41,771 bases of DNA. It comes from an uncultured Clostridiaceae bacterium (lineage in GTDB: Bacteria > Bacillota > Clostridia > TANB77 > CAG-508). The notes beneath the pieces are model-generated. The model had not been told where the DNA came from and ran no database searches. It worked only from the letters and a program-made list of their open reading frames with translations. Positions 1 to 7,539 of this stretch are shown here, piece by piece. Made by a program: the position numbers and the translations under genes. The DNA lies in assembly GCA_947642455.1 (NCBI GenBank), contig CANRSN010000019.1, positions 1 to 41,771 on the forward strand, in the 5' to 3' direction. How positions within the stretch are numbered: the first letter of the stretch is position 1; each line of letters starts with the position of its first letter.

Positions 1-78
1 AAAAAATAATATAATAAATTTATAAAAAAAGACTTGACAAAGATTAGATAGTCAAGTTATCGTTTCTATGCTTTTATT

Positions 79-110
79 TAAAAAGTATAGATTCAATAGT
101 TACTTTTTTA
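79..110 (+). terminator. weak terminator-like hairpin of an upstream gene
   Basis: An imperfect inverted repeat, with arms around AAGTATAG and ATAGTTACTT, runs into a T-tract. It resembles the better-formed terminator at 838-865 and probably ends a gene lying before the window. The rest of 1-218 is AT-rich with no gene that I can see. Confidence 0.35.
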
Positions 111-192
111 ATAATGGATAAAACAAAAAATATCTAATTTTTTAAGTAATGCAAAATATTTTTTAGAATTAATAGATTTTTTAAAGAAAAAA

Positions 193-201
193 TGATATAA
201 T
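193..201 (+). promoter_or_regulatory. extended -10 promoter of the toxin-antitoxin pair
   Basis: TATAAT at 196-201 is preceded by TG at 193-194, an extended -10 element, 33 nt before the antitoxin start. No good -35 hexamer is visible, which is usual for extended -10 promoters. Confidence 0.5.
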
Positions 202-233
202 AATAGCATAAATTTATTATGGAGGTAATCAAT

Positions 234-476
234 ATGTCTATAGAAAAACAAAAATTATATAATGAAATTGAAACGTTACCAGAAGAACTTACGAATCAAG
301 TCATTAATTTTATTGAATATTTAAAAATATCATATATAGATACAGAAGCTCCAGACAGTATAACAATAAAAAGTAAAAAAGACTTAAAAGAAAAGTTACA
401 AAAAGGACTAGATGATATAAAAGCAAATAAAGTATATTCTTTAGATGAAGCTTTTTCTAAAATAGATAATATGTAA
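234..476 (+). CDS. type II antitoxin, DUF2281/VapB-like
   Basis: An 80-residue protein that by position and composition is the antitoxin of the RelE/ParE-type toxin that follows 18 nt downstream. The N-terminal half is a helical segment around LPEELTNQVINFIEYLK, as in small antitoxins of the DUF2281 kind. The C-terminal half is charged and ends with VYSLDEAFSKIDNM, a tail often seen in antitoxins that wrap around RelE/ParE toxins. I chose ATG 234 over the in-frame ATG 219 because GGAGG at 221-225 sits 8 nt before 234 and lies inside the longer reading. In this class the antitoxin or the toxin-antitoxin complex usually represses the promoter; no operator palindrome is obvious here. The function is inferred from synteny and short motifs. 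Confidence 0.7.
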   Translation: MSIEKQKLYNEIETLPEELTNQVINFIEYLKISYIDTEAPDSITIKSKKDLKEKLQKGLDDIKANKVYSLDEAFSKIDNM

Positions 477-494
477 AAGACTGGAGCAAATGTT

Positions 495-818
495 ATGAAA
501 AAATATGTAGTAGAAATTTCAGAAACTGCCAAACAAGATTTAGAAAATATTATTTCATATCTTCGATATAATCTAGTAGGAGATATTATAGCAGACAAAT
601 ACAAACTTTTATTTAAACAAAAGTTGAAAGATTTAGAAAATGTAGCAGGAAGTATGCTTATTTTAAATGAAGATTTAACAGGTCATAAAAATATTAGAAA
701 AATCAATGTAAGAAATTATATAATATTTTATATAGTTGATGAAGAAAATTTTAAAGTATTAGTATTAAGAATCGGTCATGCTTTTATGGATTGGGAAAAA
801 TATTTAAAAGACGAATAA
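495..818 (+). CDS. RelE/ParE family toxin
   Basis: A 107-residue protein with the layout of the RelE/ParE superfamily: an N-terminal strand (KYVVEISETAKQDLENII), two helices, then the typical beta segment around IRKINVRNYIIFYIVDEE, ending in VLVLRIGHAFMDWEKYL. The family contains ribosome-dependent mRNA nucleases (RelE) and gyrase poisons (ParE); the sequence alone does not settle which applies. GGAG at 483-486 precedes the ATG by 8 nt. It is co-transcribed with the antitoxin and followed by a terminator at 838-865. The pair sits next to a recombinase element and may stabilise it, but whether it lies inside that element cannot be told because the element's left end is not visible. Confidence 0.8.
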   Translation: MKKYVVEISETAKQDLENIISYLRYNLVGDIIADKYKLLFKQKLKDLENVAGSMLILNEDLTGHKNIRKINVRNYIIFYIVDEENFKVLVLRIGHAFMDWEKYLKDE

Positions 819-837
819 TTGAATAATAAGATTATAT

Positions 838-866
838 AAGTAGCTATATCAATAGTTACTTTTTTA
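838..866 (+). terminator. intrinsic terminator of the toxin-antitoxin operon
   Basis: The arms AAGTAGCTAT (838-847) and ATAGTTACTT (852-861) pair with one G-U, close a 4-nt loop, and run into a T-tract. Confidence 0.8.
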
Positions 867-1180
867 TTATATGTGTAAGTTTATCTTTATTGCTAAATCT
901 ATAAAAAGAATAAAATATCAAACAAAAAAATATAAATTTTTCAAAAAATGCAACATCTAATATAAAAAATAGATTTATATAATATGAAAGAGTTTTTATT
1001 AAAAATACCCATTTAATAAAAATTTTGTGTTCTTAATATATAGAGAGGAGGGATGCATTTGAAAAATAATAAAAATTAAAGTATTAGAATTTTACTAAAG
1101 TAATTTTTAGACAAAAGAGAAAGTTATAAATCTCTTTTGCATAATATTTAGAGAGAAATATTATGAGGGAGTTAAATAGA
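867..1180. other. AT-rich spacer with two hairpins and a mini-ORF
   Basis: No full gene is seen here. A strong Shine-Dalgarno GAGGAGG (1045-1052) precedes an 8-codon reading frame, either ATG 1053 or TTG 1059, ending at TAA 1077-1079. After it come two perfect 9-bp inverted repeats: CAAAAGAGA/TCTCTTTTG (1112-1120 with 1131-1139) and ATAATATTT/AAATATTAT (1141-1149 with 1156-1164). The second ends just before the Shine-Dalgarno of the next gene. This could be a leader-peptide region or an operator for the recombinase operon, or debris. Confidence 0.45.
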
Positions 1181-1396
1181 ATGCAAATTACTTCTAACGA
1201 AATCTCTAATGCAAAATATATTCAAATTTATTTAACTAAAGACGAATTAGAAAAACAAGAAACAAAAGAAGTAATTGAAAAGTACAAAAAAGAAAAATAT
1301 AATGTAGCCATTTTCATAACTGGAAAAGAGAATTATCCCGAAATTCTTGAAAAAATTATTGTGAAACAAGTGGAATTAAATCATAATGTATGCTAA
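1181..1396 (+). CDS. small protein upstream of a serine recombinase
   Basis: A 71-residue charged protein of unknown function. The central segment YIQIYLTKDELEKQETKEVI and the end ENYPEILEKIIVKQVELN predict an alternating alpha/beta fold. I do not recognise a named domain. Small genes like this commonly lie immediately before large serine recombinases on clostridial integrative elements. ATG 1181 is preferred to the in-frame ATG 1163 because AGGGAG at 1166-1171 sits 9 nt before it. The gene ends 43 nt before the recombinase start, so the two are probably co-transcribed. Confidence 0.6.
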   Translation: MQITSNEISNAKYIQIYLTKDELEKQETKEVIEKYKKEKYNVAIFITGKENYPEILEKIIVKQVELNHNVC

Positions 1397-1439
1397 CATA
1401 CAGCACATAGGCAATATCAGGTCATGTGAGGAGGAAAAA

Positions 1440-3019
1440 ATGACAGTTGTAGGATATTGTAGACTGTCTAGAGATGAAGATAAAGAAAATTATGCAAGTA
1501 TTGAAGAACAAAAAAGAATTATAAAAGATTATGCTATTTCTCGTAATTGGATTATCGAAGACAAAGACTTCTACATAGATGACAATGTTTCGGGATATAC
1601 CTTTAATAGACCTGAATTTTCAAAAATGATAGAAAAAGTAAAAGGAGGAAAAATTGATGTAGTTATAGCAAAAGACCTATCAAGAATAGGAAGAAATAAT
1701 GGAAAAGTTTTGGTGCTTATAGACGAGTTTAAAAATATGCAGAAAAATTTAATTCTAGTTTCAGAAATGGGAGGAACTTATGATGTTTTAAATGACAGAG
1801 ATGATACGATTGGAATTACAACATGGTTTAATGAAAGATATGTAAAAGATTGTTCAAGAAAAACTAGAGATCATATGTATTCTAAACAAAAATCAGGAAG
1901 ATTAGTAATGGGAAATTACTATGGTTATGTGAAAGATACAGAAGATGTTACAAAGTTATATGTAGATGAAGAAATAAGACCAGTTATAGAACTAATATAT
2001 AAATTATATATTGAAGATGGTTTAGGTAGAAAGAAAATTTGTGATATTTTGAATAGCAAATATGACTATCCTACTCCCTCCTTCTATTATCAACAAAAAC
2101 ATTTAGAACGAGGAAGAATATATAAACATCCTGTTCAAAAATTATGGTGTACCTATATGATAAGTAATATCTTAAATAATGATGTATATACAGGAACTTT
2201 AAGAACTCATAAAAAGAAAACTGTTTCTATAAGAGGCAGAGCAATTAAACTACCAGAAGAAGAACATTTTGTATTTGAAAATCATCATGAAGCAATCATT
2301 TCAAAAGAAACATTTGAATTAGCACAAGAAATTAGAAAAAGAAAAGCAAATTCAAAAAGTACTTGTCGGAATAAGAAAAAGAAACTATGCTTTTTCGGGA
2401 TTAGTTAAATGTGGTAATTGTGGATTTGGGGTAAGTCGGTATAACAATGAATCGAAAACAAAAACAAAAAGGATATGAATGTTCACAATATAGAACTTAT
2501 GGCAAAGCAAGATGTAAATGTCATGAAATAAAAGAAAGTGATATGATTATTCATTTAAAAGAACTTCTAAAATTTACAAGACAAAAATATATTGATGAAA
2601 TAACTAAAATAGAAATTGAAACAAAAATTACTAATATGCAAACTAATAAAAAAAAAATCAAATTTGAACTTGAAACTCTAAAAGCAGAATATAAAGTATT
2701 ATTAAATCAAAAAATAAGAGATTTAACAACAAATACTAGCGAATATCAAAAACAAATGATAGAAAATACATATAAAGAATTAGAACAGGATAAAACAAAC
2801 AAAATAGAAAAATTACAAGAAATACTAAACAAAGAAGAACAAGAAATTTCAAAAGAAAAAATAAAAAAGTTAAAAACTGCAATAGAGTATTTCGATGAAA
2901 TAATTTTAAGTGAAATACCAAGCAGGTATGTTTTAGAAAATATAATAGATAAAATATGGATTTATAGTGATAAAACCGTAAAATTTGATTTAAAAGTCGA
3001 TATCGAAAAATTAATATAA
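1440..3019 (+). pseudogene. large serine recombinase, broken by two +1 frameshifts
   Basis: This family integrates and excises mobile elements by double-strand exchange through a serine nucleophile. The N-terminal resolvase domain is intact: YCRLSRDE with the presumed catalytic Ser10, then ASIEEQKR, VIAKDLSRIGR, and a recombinase domain to about residue 310. The frame is lost near 2372-2385; the next frame reads YAFSGLVKCGNCGFG, half of the zinc ribbon. It is lost again in the A-rich stretch near 2455-2475, after which GYECSQYRTYGKARCKCHE completes the zinc ribbon and leads into a long coiled coil. Both shifts equal one extra base and lie in A-runs, so assembly or sequencing error is possible. 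The start is ATG 1440, with GAGGAGG at 1428-1434; the ORF extends upstream to 1386 without a ribosome site. Its end lies 17 nt before a peroxiredoxin fragment. Confidence 0.85.
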
Positions 3020-3036
3020 TCCTCCCCACATTGTAA

Positions 3037-3180
3037 GACTTTACCCCCGTATGCACAACAGAAATAATAGCATTTAGTAAAGCAAATACATATTTTGAGA
3101 AGATGAATACTTGTTTAATAGGGTTAAGTGTAGATAGCAATGCTTCACATCTTGCATATCTAAAGTTACCAACACAATAA
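3037..3180 (+). pseudogene. peroxiredoxin (Prx6-type) internal fragment
   Basis: The translation reads [16 protein letters not shown] and on to [12 protein letters not shown], the active-site region of a 1-Cys/Prx6-type peroxiredoxin; the peroxidatic Cys is codon 3052-3054. Homology stops at the 15-bp repeat ending at 3157, after which the frame reads seven foreign residues to TAA 3178-3180. The part N-terminal to DFTPVC, normally about 40 residues ending in HPAD or similar, is absent; the preceding recombinase element begins there. The continuation lies at 7557-8033, so this gene has been interrupted at two points. Confidence 0.8.
3143..3157. repeat. left attachment core of the AbiF element
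   Basis: CTTCACATCTTGCAT encodes SHLA-type peroxiredoxin sequence and matches 7558-7572 exactly. The inverted arm GTTACCAA follows at 3165-3172. Confidence 0.8.
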
Positions 3181-3208
3181 ATAAAAGCAATCACCTGCGA
3201 AATATTAG

Positions 3209-3235
3209 GAAAAAAGGAGCCCATTGCAGACTCCT
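3209..3235 (-). terminator. terminator of the KH-domain gene
   Basis: On the minus strand AGGAG and CTCCT (3235-3231 with 3219-3215) pair and are followed by a T-run, 10 nt after the stop codon of the KH gene. Confidence 0.65.
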
Positions 3236-3244
3236 AAATTCTTA

Positions 3245-3922
3245 TCAAATTACATTAATTCTCTTGGCATTAATCATCTCGGCAATTTTTTTGATGTTTT
3301 CACCACCTTTGCCGATAACAAGCCCCTTATATAAATCGGGAACTTTAATTGTAATTATTTGTCCATTGGCATCCATTTTTTTGATAAATACAACTTCATG
3401 CGTAATATGTCTATATGAAACATTTCGTTCACATGCTTTGATGTAGCTTTTAGGAATATACAAGCTATAAAACGAGCTTGGCTCTTCAAAAATATCTGAA
3501 GATATGTCTATAACTGCCGAATTCCCTTCATCAAGCGATTTCTCCATAAACTGTTCCTCAAAGATTTTCGCTTGTTCGTTAGCTACTTCTTTTGCACAAC
3601 GCTGATAAGTCGCTTTTATCCAGTCGTATTGAGTAGGAGCAATTGCTGTATTTGTGTAGGATTCTTCCAATAATTCAAATTCGCATGTGTTAAAGTTCAT
3701 TCCATACAAAGGCGCTGTAATTGTAACGATCTTGCTGTCAATAGCAGATAGTTCACAAGAATCTCCTTGTAAATCATAGTCAATACCATTTTTTGAAAGT
3801 TTGTCGAGAAGTAATGGATTTATCATTGCTAAAGGTAAACTAAAAAAACTAGTTGATATAAAATCTTCTGTCCGCAAATCCACATATCTTTCGCTTTCTT
3901 TAACCCATTTGTAATTTGACAT
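3245..3922 (-). CDS. KH-domain RNA-binding protein, element cargo
   Basis: A 225-residue protein whose last 40 residues form a KH RNA-binding domain: a strand ITIKVP, then the GXXG loop as GKGG (residues 204-207) inside LVIGKGGENIKKIAEMINAK, then INVI. The first 185 residues are a mixed alpha/beta region that I do not recognise, with no signal peptide or membrane segment. It is the only gene of the element on the minus strand and has its own terminator. Its codon choice and G+C look higher than those of its neighbours, which suggests separate acquisition. AAGGAGG lies 11 nt before the ATG. The leader can form a tetraloop hairpin that competes with a Shine-Dalgarno-sequestering pairing. A role with the RNA-based AbiF system beside it is only a guess. 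Confidence 0.6.
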   Translation of the reverse strand: MSNYKWVKESERYVDLRTEDFISTSFFSLPLAMINPLLLDKLSKNGIDYDLQGDSCELSAIDSKIVTITAPLYGMNFNTCEFELLEESYTNTAIAPTQYDWIKATYQRCAKEVANEQAKIFEEQFMEKSLDEGNSAVIDISSDIFEEPSSFYSLYIPKSYIKACERNVSYRHITHEVVFIKKMDANGQIITIKVPDLYKGLVIGKGGENIKKIAEMINAKRINVI

Positions 3923-3929
3923 AGTTCAA

Positions 3930-3965
3930 AACCTCCTTTTAGTTGTATCGGAGGTTTCCCTCCGA
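3930..3965 (-). promoter_or_regulatory. possible translational switch in the KH-gene leader
   Basis: On the minus strand TCGGAGG (3965-3959) and CCTCCGA (3954-3948) form a perfect 7-bp stem capped by a GAAA tetraloop. The same segment contains AACCTCC (3956-3950), which is exactly complementary to the ribosome site GGAGGTT (3936-3930). The two pairings exclude each other, so the leader can expose or hide the ribosome site. Confidence 0.5.
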
Positions 3966-4006
3966 AAGTTTATTTTTTCCGAAGAGAATAACTCTTAATA
4001 TAATAA

Positions 4007-4159
4007 AAGTATATCATAATTTACATAAAAAAGCAAATTGATATTGTTATAGAAGAAACATATACAGATAATATACAATATGATAGCGAAACAATAAAAC
4101 TTGCTAAAAATATATTTTATAACCAAGTAAAGAAAGAGAGATTGAATATATATGAGTAA
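4007..4159 (+). pseudogene. possible remnant of a small protein gene, no start codon
   Basis: An open frame of 50 codons ends at TAA 4157-4159 and reads IDIVIEETYTDNIQYDSETI and on to IFYNQVKKERLNIYE. It has no ATG, GTG or TTG start and follows two stop codons, so it looks like the C-terminal remnant of a lost gene. The composition is protein-like, but I recognise no family. Confidence 0.3.
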
Positions 4160-4300
4160 TTTAAATAGACATTTAACACTATAGTTTTGTTTACTTTTTA
4201 TAAAAAATATTTAATAGTTTTAAATTAATCCATCTTTTCTAGTATAAATTATATAAATAGAAATATAATAATATTAAATAGATAAATTTAACATTTTTGC

Positions 4301-4330
4301 TTGACAAAATCAAGATTTAAATGTTATACT
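4301..4330 (+). promoter_or_regulatory. promoter of the AbiF RNA and abiF
   Basis: TTGACA (4301-4306) and TATACT (4325-4330) are separated by 18 nt. The predicted transcript begins about 4337, just before the two-hairpin RNA. The preceding 4160-4300 is plain AT-rich sequence. Confidence 0.75.
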
Positions 4331-4336
4331 ATCTAT

Positions 4337-4420
4337 AGTAGATCAGTAGTTCAGCAACCTACGGGACTGGACTCGGAATGGATCGTACCTCGGGTAACCT
4401 ACGGGTCCGAGGTCTTTTCT
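4337..4420 (+). ncRNA. AbiF-type structured RNA, two hairpins with identical loop motif
   Basis: Two consecutive hairpins carry the same loop sequence AACCTACGGG. The first pairs AGTTCAG (4348-4354) with CTGGACT (4367-4373), with loop motif 4356-4365. The second pairs ACCTCGG (4387-4393) with CCGAGGT (4407-4413), with loop motif 4396-4405. The second is followed by CTTTTCTT, so it also works as an intrinsic terminator. Its position directly before an Abi_2/AbiF gene and its tandem-hairpin form match the known AbiF RNA motif. RNAs of this kind are reported to act as the antitoxin or guide-like partner of AbiF. Some transcription must read through into abiF at 4441. Confidence 0.75.
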
Positions 4421-4440
4421 TATCGTAAAGGAGGCAAATA

Positions 4441-5370
4441 TTGGAAAAAGAATTTAAAACAATAGATGAACAAATAGAATTATTACAAAGTAGAAATTTA
4501 CATATAGAAAATGAAGAAACTGCAAAAGCAATATTATTAAACAATAATTACTACTATTTGATAAATGGTTATAAGGACTTATTTTTAAATAGAAAGGATT
4601 CAACAGAAAAATTTAATAATGGAACAACTTTAGAAGAAATTTATAGTTTATATGAATTTGACAGAAAAATAAGAATCATATTTTTAGAATACATTTTGTT
4701 AATTGAAAGAAAAATTGATACATATATAGCTTATGATTTTTCAAAAAATTATGGACATAAAGATTATTTAAATCCAGAAAATTTTAATTATATCAGCAAA
4801 AACAAAGAATTAATTGATAAGTTTTTGAATGATATTAATCTTGAAATATTACACCAATATAAAAATTCTAATAAGATGATTAGTCATTATTTAGATACAT
4901 ATAAGTACATACCTTTATGGGTATTAATTAGAATATTATCTTTTGGAAAAGTTTCAAAATTTTATAGTTTTATGAAACAAAAAGAACAAAATAATATAAG
5001 TAGAAAATTTAATATAAAAAGCAAAATATTAAAAGTATATCTAATAAATTTAGGCAATATACGCAATATATGTGCTCATGATGAAAAATTATATGATGTT
5101 ATCTTAAAACAGAGAATTAATACTACTCCCTATCATAGAAATCTAAATTTAATAAAAAATGATGATAAAACTGTATATGCAACAAGAGATTTATTTTCAA
5201 TAGTAATTATATTAAAAACACTCTTAGAAAAAGAACAATTTAATGAATTTTATAATAGGATAATAGAAACAATAACAGAATTAGAAAATAAACTTTTATC
5301 ATTAAAAATAGATAAAGTTTTATATAAAATGGGCTTTCCTAAAAATTATAAAAACTTATTAGAATTATAA
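4441..5370 (+). CDS. abiF: AbiF/Abi_2 family abortive-infection protein (HEPN)
   Basis: A 309-residue Abi_2-family protein, the group of AbiD and AbiF phage-resistance proteins. The N-terminus TIDEQIELLQSRNLHIENEE and the segment LLNNNYYYLINGYKDLF are typical, followed by YEFDRKIRIIFLEYILLIER. The HEPN ribonuclease motif RxxxxH is present as Arg208 to His213 in IRNICAHDEKLYD, so an RNase toxin activity is expected. The start is TTG with AAAGGAGG (4427-4434) 6 nt upstream; a TTG start and the terminator-like RNA before it would keep expression low. The partner RNA is at 4337-4420. AbiF is closely related to the HEPN proteins proposed as ancestors of Cas13. It appears intact. Confidence 0.85.
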   Translation: MEKEFKTIDEQIELLQSRNLHIENEETAKAILLNNNYYYLINGYKDLFLNRKDSTEKFNNGTTLEEIYSLYEFDRKIRIIFLEYILLIERKIDTYIAYDFSKNYGHKDYLNPENFNYISKNKELIDKFLNDINLEILHQYKNSNKMISHYLDTYKYIPLWVLIRILSFGKVSKFYSFMKQKEQNNISRKFNIKSKILKVYLINLGNIRNICAHDEKLYDVILKQRINTTPYHRNLNLIKNDDKTVYATRDLFSIVIILKTLLEKEQFNEFYNRIIETITELENKLLSLKIDKVLYKMGFPKNYKNLLEL

Positions 5371-5414
5371 TTAAAAGTTGAATAAATTATGTAAGAAAAG
5401 CTTTTAAAAGTTGA

Positions 5415-5547
5415 TACAAAAAATCATCTCTCGGAGAGCAAAATAGGTTTTAGGAAAATTTCCTAAACAGCAAAAACGGTGTCAAAACACCAAGCTGGCG
5501 AATGTTGGGCATTAAAAATGATCCTCAATATTCGTTCTTTTTTTGTA
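5415..5547 (+). ncRNA. candidate structured RNA of unknown class
   Basis: About 130 nt between abiF and the recombinase operon fold into a closed multi-stem structure. The outer pairing is TACAAAAAA (5415-5423) with TTTTTTGTA (5539-5547). Inside are CTCT/AGAG (5428-5438), TTTAGGAAA/TTTCCTAAA (5449-5467), CAGC/GCTG (5468-5471 with 5494-5497) enclosing GGTGT/ACACC (5478-5491), and a long stem CGAATGTTG/CAATATTCG (5499-5507 with 5526-5534) followed by a T-run that makes it a terminator. It is not a class I recognise. It may be an attenuator for the recombinase genes, a second RNA of the defence system, or simply the abiF terminator region. Confidence 0.5.
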
Positions 5548-5678
5548 CCCTTTTTTCTTTTTATATACCCATTTTAATCAACTACAAAAATTACGTGTTA
5601 ATGTATTCGTGAATTCAAGCTAAAAACTAGTCATTTTTTATATTTAGTTTTAATAAAATTTACGAAGGTGAGTAAACA

Positions 5679-5816
5679 ATGAGTGAAAATGAAAAAGATA
5701 AAAAAGAACAAATTATTTATATATTTAACAATAACAAAGAAGATATAAATATACAAATACAAAAGAGTTTTATTTCATATTTAAAAGATACAATTAAAAG
5801 TGATAAAGAACCTTGA
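5679..5816 (+). CDS. small protein of the recombinase operon
   Basis: A 45-residue charged protein starting MSENEKDKKEQIIYIFNNNK and continuing with a helix QIQKSFISYLKDTIKS. GAAGGTGAG precedes the ATG at 5679. Small genes with an FNNN-x-x-DI-type centre are common directly before large serine recombinases on such elements, but the function is unknown. It lies 63 nt before the recombinase start. Confidence 0.55.
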   Translation: MSENEKDKKEQIIYIFNNNKEDINIQIQKSFISYLKDTIKSDKEP

Positions 5817-5845
5817 AGATTTGAATTAATAGCTATATAATCTTT

Positions 5846-5863
5846 CTAGCAGGTGATTGCTAG
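5846..5863. repeat. inverted repeat before the recombinase
   Basis: CTAGCA (5846-5851) and TGCTAG (5858-5863) form a perfect 6-bp palindrome with a 6-nt spacer immediately before the recombinase ribosome site. It may be an operator or an mRNA hairpin. Confidence 0.4.
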
Positions 5864-5879
5864 AATAATGGAGGTGCAA

Positions 5880-7494
5880 ATGAGTTTTAGCAATCAAATT
5901 ACAACAAATAAAGCATTTAAAGTAGGAATATATATACGTTTATCTCGTGAAGATGGAGACAAGTTAGAAAGTGATAGTATTTCAAATCAAAGAGATATTT
6001 TACAAAGATACATAAAAGAAAATCAGCTTATTTTTATAGATGAGTACAAAGATGATGGAATTTCACGGAACAACTTTTGATAGACCTAATTTTAATAGAA
6101 TGCTACAAGATATTGAAAATAAAAAAATTGATATGGTCATTACAAAAGACTTATCAAGACTTGGCAGAGATTATATAAAAACAGGTTATTATATAGAAAA
6201 CTATTTTCCAGAAAAAAATGTAAGATATGTCTCAATATTAGATGGAATAGATACTTTTTTAGATAGTACAAACAATGATGTAACACCTTTTAAAGCAATC
6301 ATAAATGATATGTATGCAAAAGATATTTCAAAAAAAATTAAAGGAGTTTTGCGAGAAAAAGAATTAAAAGGAGAATATTTAGGAAGTATTGCTCCATATG
6401 GCTATAAAAAAAGTACAATATACAAAAATAAGTTAGAGATAGATAAAAATGTATCTTATGTAGTAGAAAAAATATTCGAACTATATATACAAGGAAACGG
6501 ATTACAAAAAATATCAAATATTTTAGATAAAGAAGGAATTGATCCACCCAGTAAATATCTAGGTTTAAAACATCAAAGAACAACATGGAATCCTAAATCT
6601 ATAAGAGCAATGCTTGTAAACGAAGTATATATTGGAAATACTGTTCAAAATAAATGTGTTTCTGTTTCCTATAAAGTAAAAAAACGAAAACCTAAAAATG
6701 AAAGTGAATATATAAGAGTAGAAAATACCCATCAACCTATCATTGAAAAAGATATATTTATTAAAGCACAAGAAATTCTAAAAAGTAAAAAAAGTTTGTC
6801 TACTCCAAAACATACTGAACTATTAAAAGGATTAATATTTTGTCATAATTGTGGTAGACAGCTTAGAATTTGCTATCGTGGAAAAACTAAAAAGATTGGT
6901 TATATAGATTGTAGTTTAGCAAGAGGAAAAGATAAGAAATGCAAAACTTGTAACTATAATTACAATAAATTTGAAAATAAAGTGCTTAGTAATATAAAAG
7001 ATATAGTTAATACATTCTGCGATAAAAATGCTTTAAAATTGATATATGAAAAAAATAAGGATAGTTATTCTTCACTTATAAAAGTAGAAGATGAAAAATT
7101 ATTAAACATTAAAAATAAAATAGAAGATGTATCAAAAAAATTAGATAAAATGTATATGGATAACTTAAATGGAATTATTACAGATGATGATTATTTTAGA
7201 TATTCCAGAGATTTTATCGAGCAAAAAGAAAAATTAATAAAAGATAAAATCAATATACAAAACAAAATAAAAATATTACAAAATAACATTCAAGTAAATC
7301 AAAATAAAGAAAAAGCTGATAGAATAATTGAAGAATTTTTGAAGTTTGAAAATCCAAGTAAAAAGATATTATTTGAATTAATCGATAGAATAGAACTAGA
7401 TGAGTTTAAAAACATATACATATACTTTAATTTTTCAGAATTAAACATTGTGAAAGAACAATTAAGTAATGTGAATTTTATAGAAAGTGCATAG
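5880..7494 (+). pseudogene. large serine recombinase of the AbiF element, one +1 frameshift
   Basis: The resolvase domain begins with YIRLSRED (Ser22 presumed nucleophile), then SISNQRDIL and DEYKDDGIS. At 6066 one extra base, a C between TCA and GGA, ends the frame with a stop at 6075-6077. The sequence GTTFDRPNFNRML resumes in the next frame. The rest is normal: VITKDLSRLGRDY, a recombinase domain, a zinc ribbon (FCHNCGRQL through CSLARGKDKKCKTC) and a C-terminal coiled coil to residue about 538. Without the extra base the protein would be full length. The start is ATG 5880 with GGAGG at 5870-5874. The enzyme should recognise the att sites at 3143 and 7558. As given, only a product made by slippage or a corrected sequence could be active. 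Confidence 0.85.
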
Positions 7495-7534
7495 TTTATA
7501 AAATAATTAGAAATATATCAATTTTTTTATAAAC
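7494..7534 (+). terminator. terminator-like inverted repeat after the recombinase
   Basis: GTTTATAAA (7494-7502) and TTTATAAAC (7526-7534) pair perfectly around a long AT-rich loop, with T-rich sequence inside the right side. It is weak but correctly placed at the end of the recombinase. Confidence 0.35.
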
Positions 7535-7539
7535 TTAAA

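Noticed and set aside
1386-1439. Upstream extension of the first recombinase to ATG 1386
   Set aside because: It would overlap the preceding gene, lacks a ribosome site, and the resolvase fold begins right after ATG 1440.
2736-3224. A 162-aa minus-strand ORF
   Set aside because: It is a Phe/Leu-rich shadow of the recombinase coiled coil and the peroxiredoxin fragment, with no ribosome site.
5415-5547. A known riboswitch (c-di-GMP, SAM, TPP, preQ1, fluoride, glycine, T-box)
   Set aside because: None of the conserved core sequences I know for these classes is present, so it is reported only as an unassigned structure.
6060-6075. Programmed ribosomal frameshifting in the second recombinase
   Set aside because: There is no slippery heptamer or stimulatory stem at TCACGGAAC; a single inserted base explains the break better.
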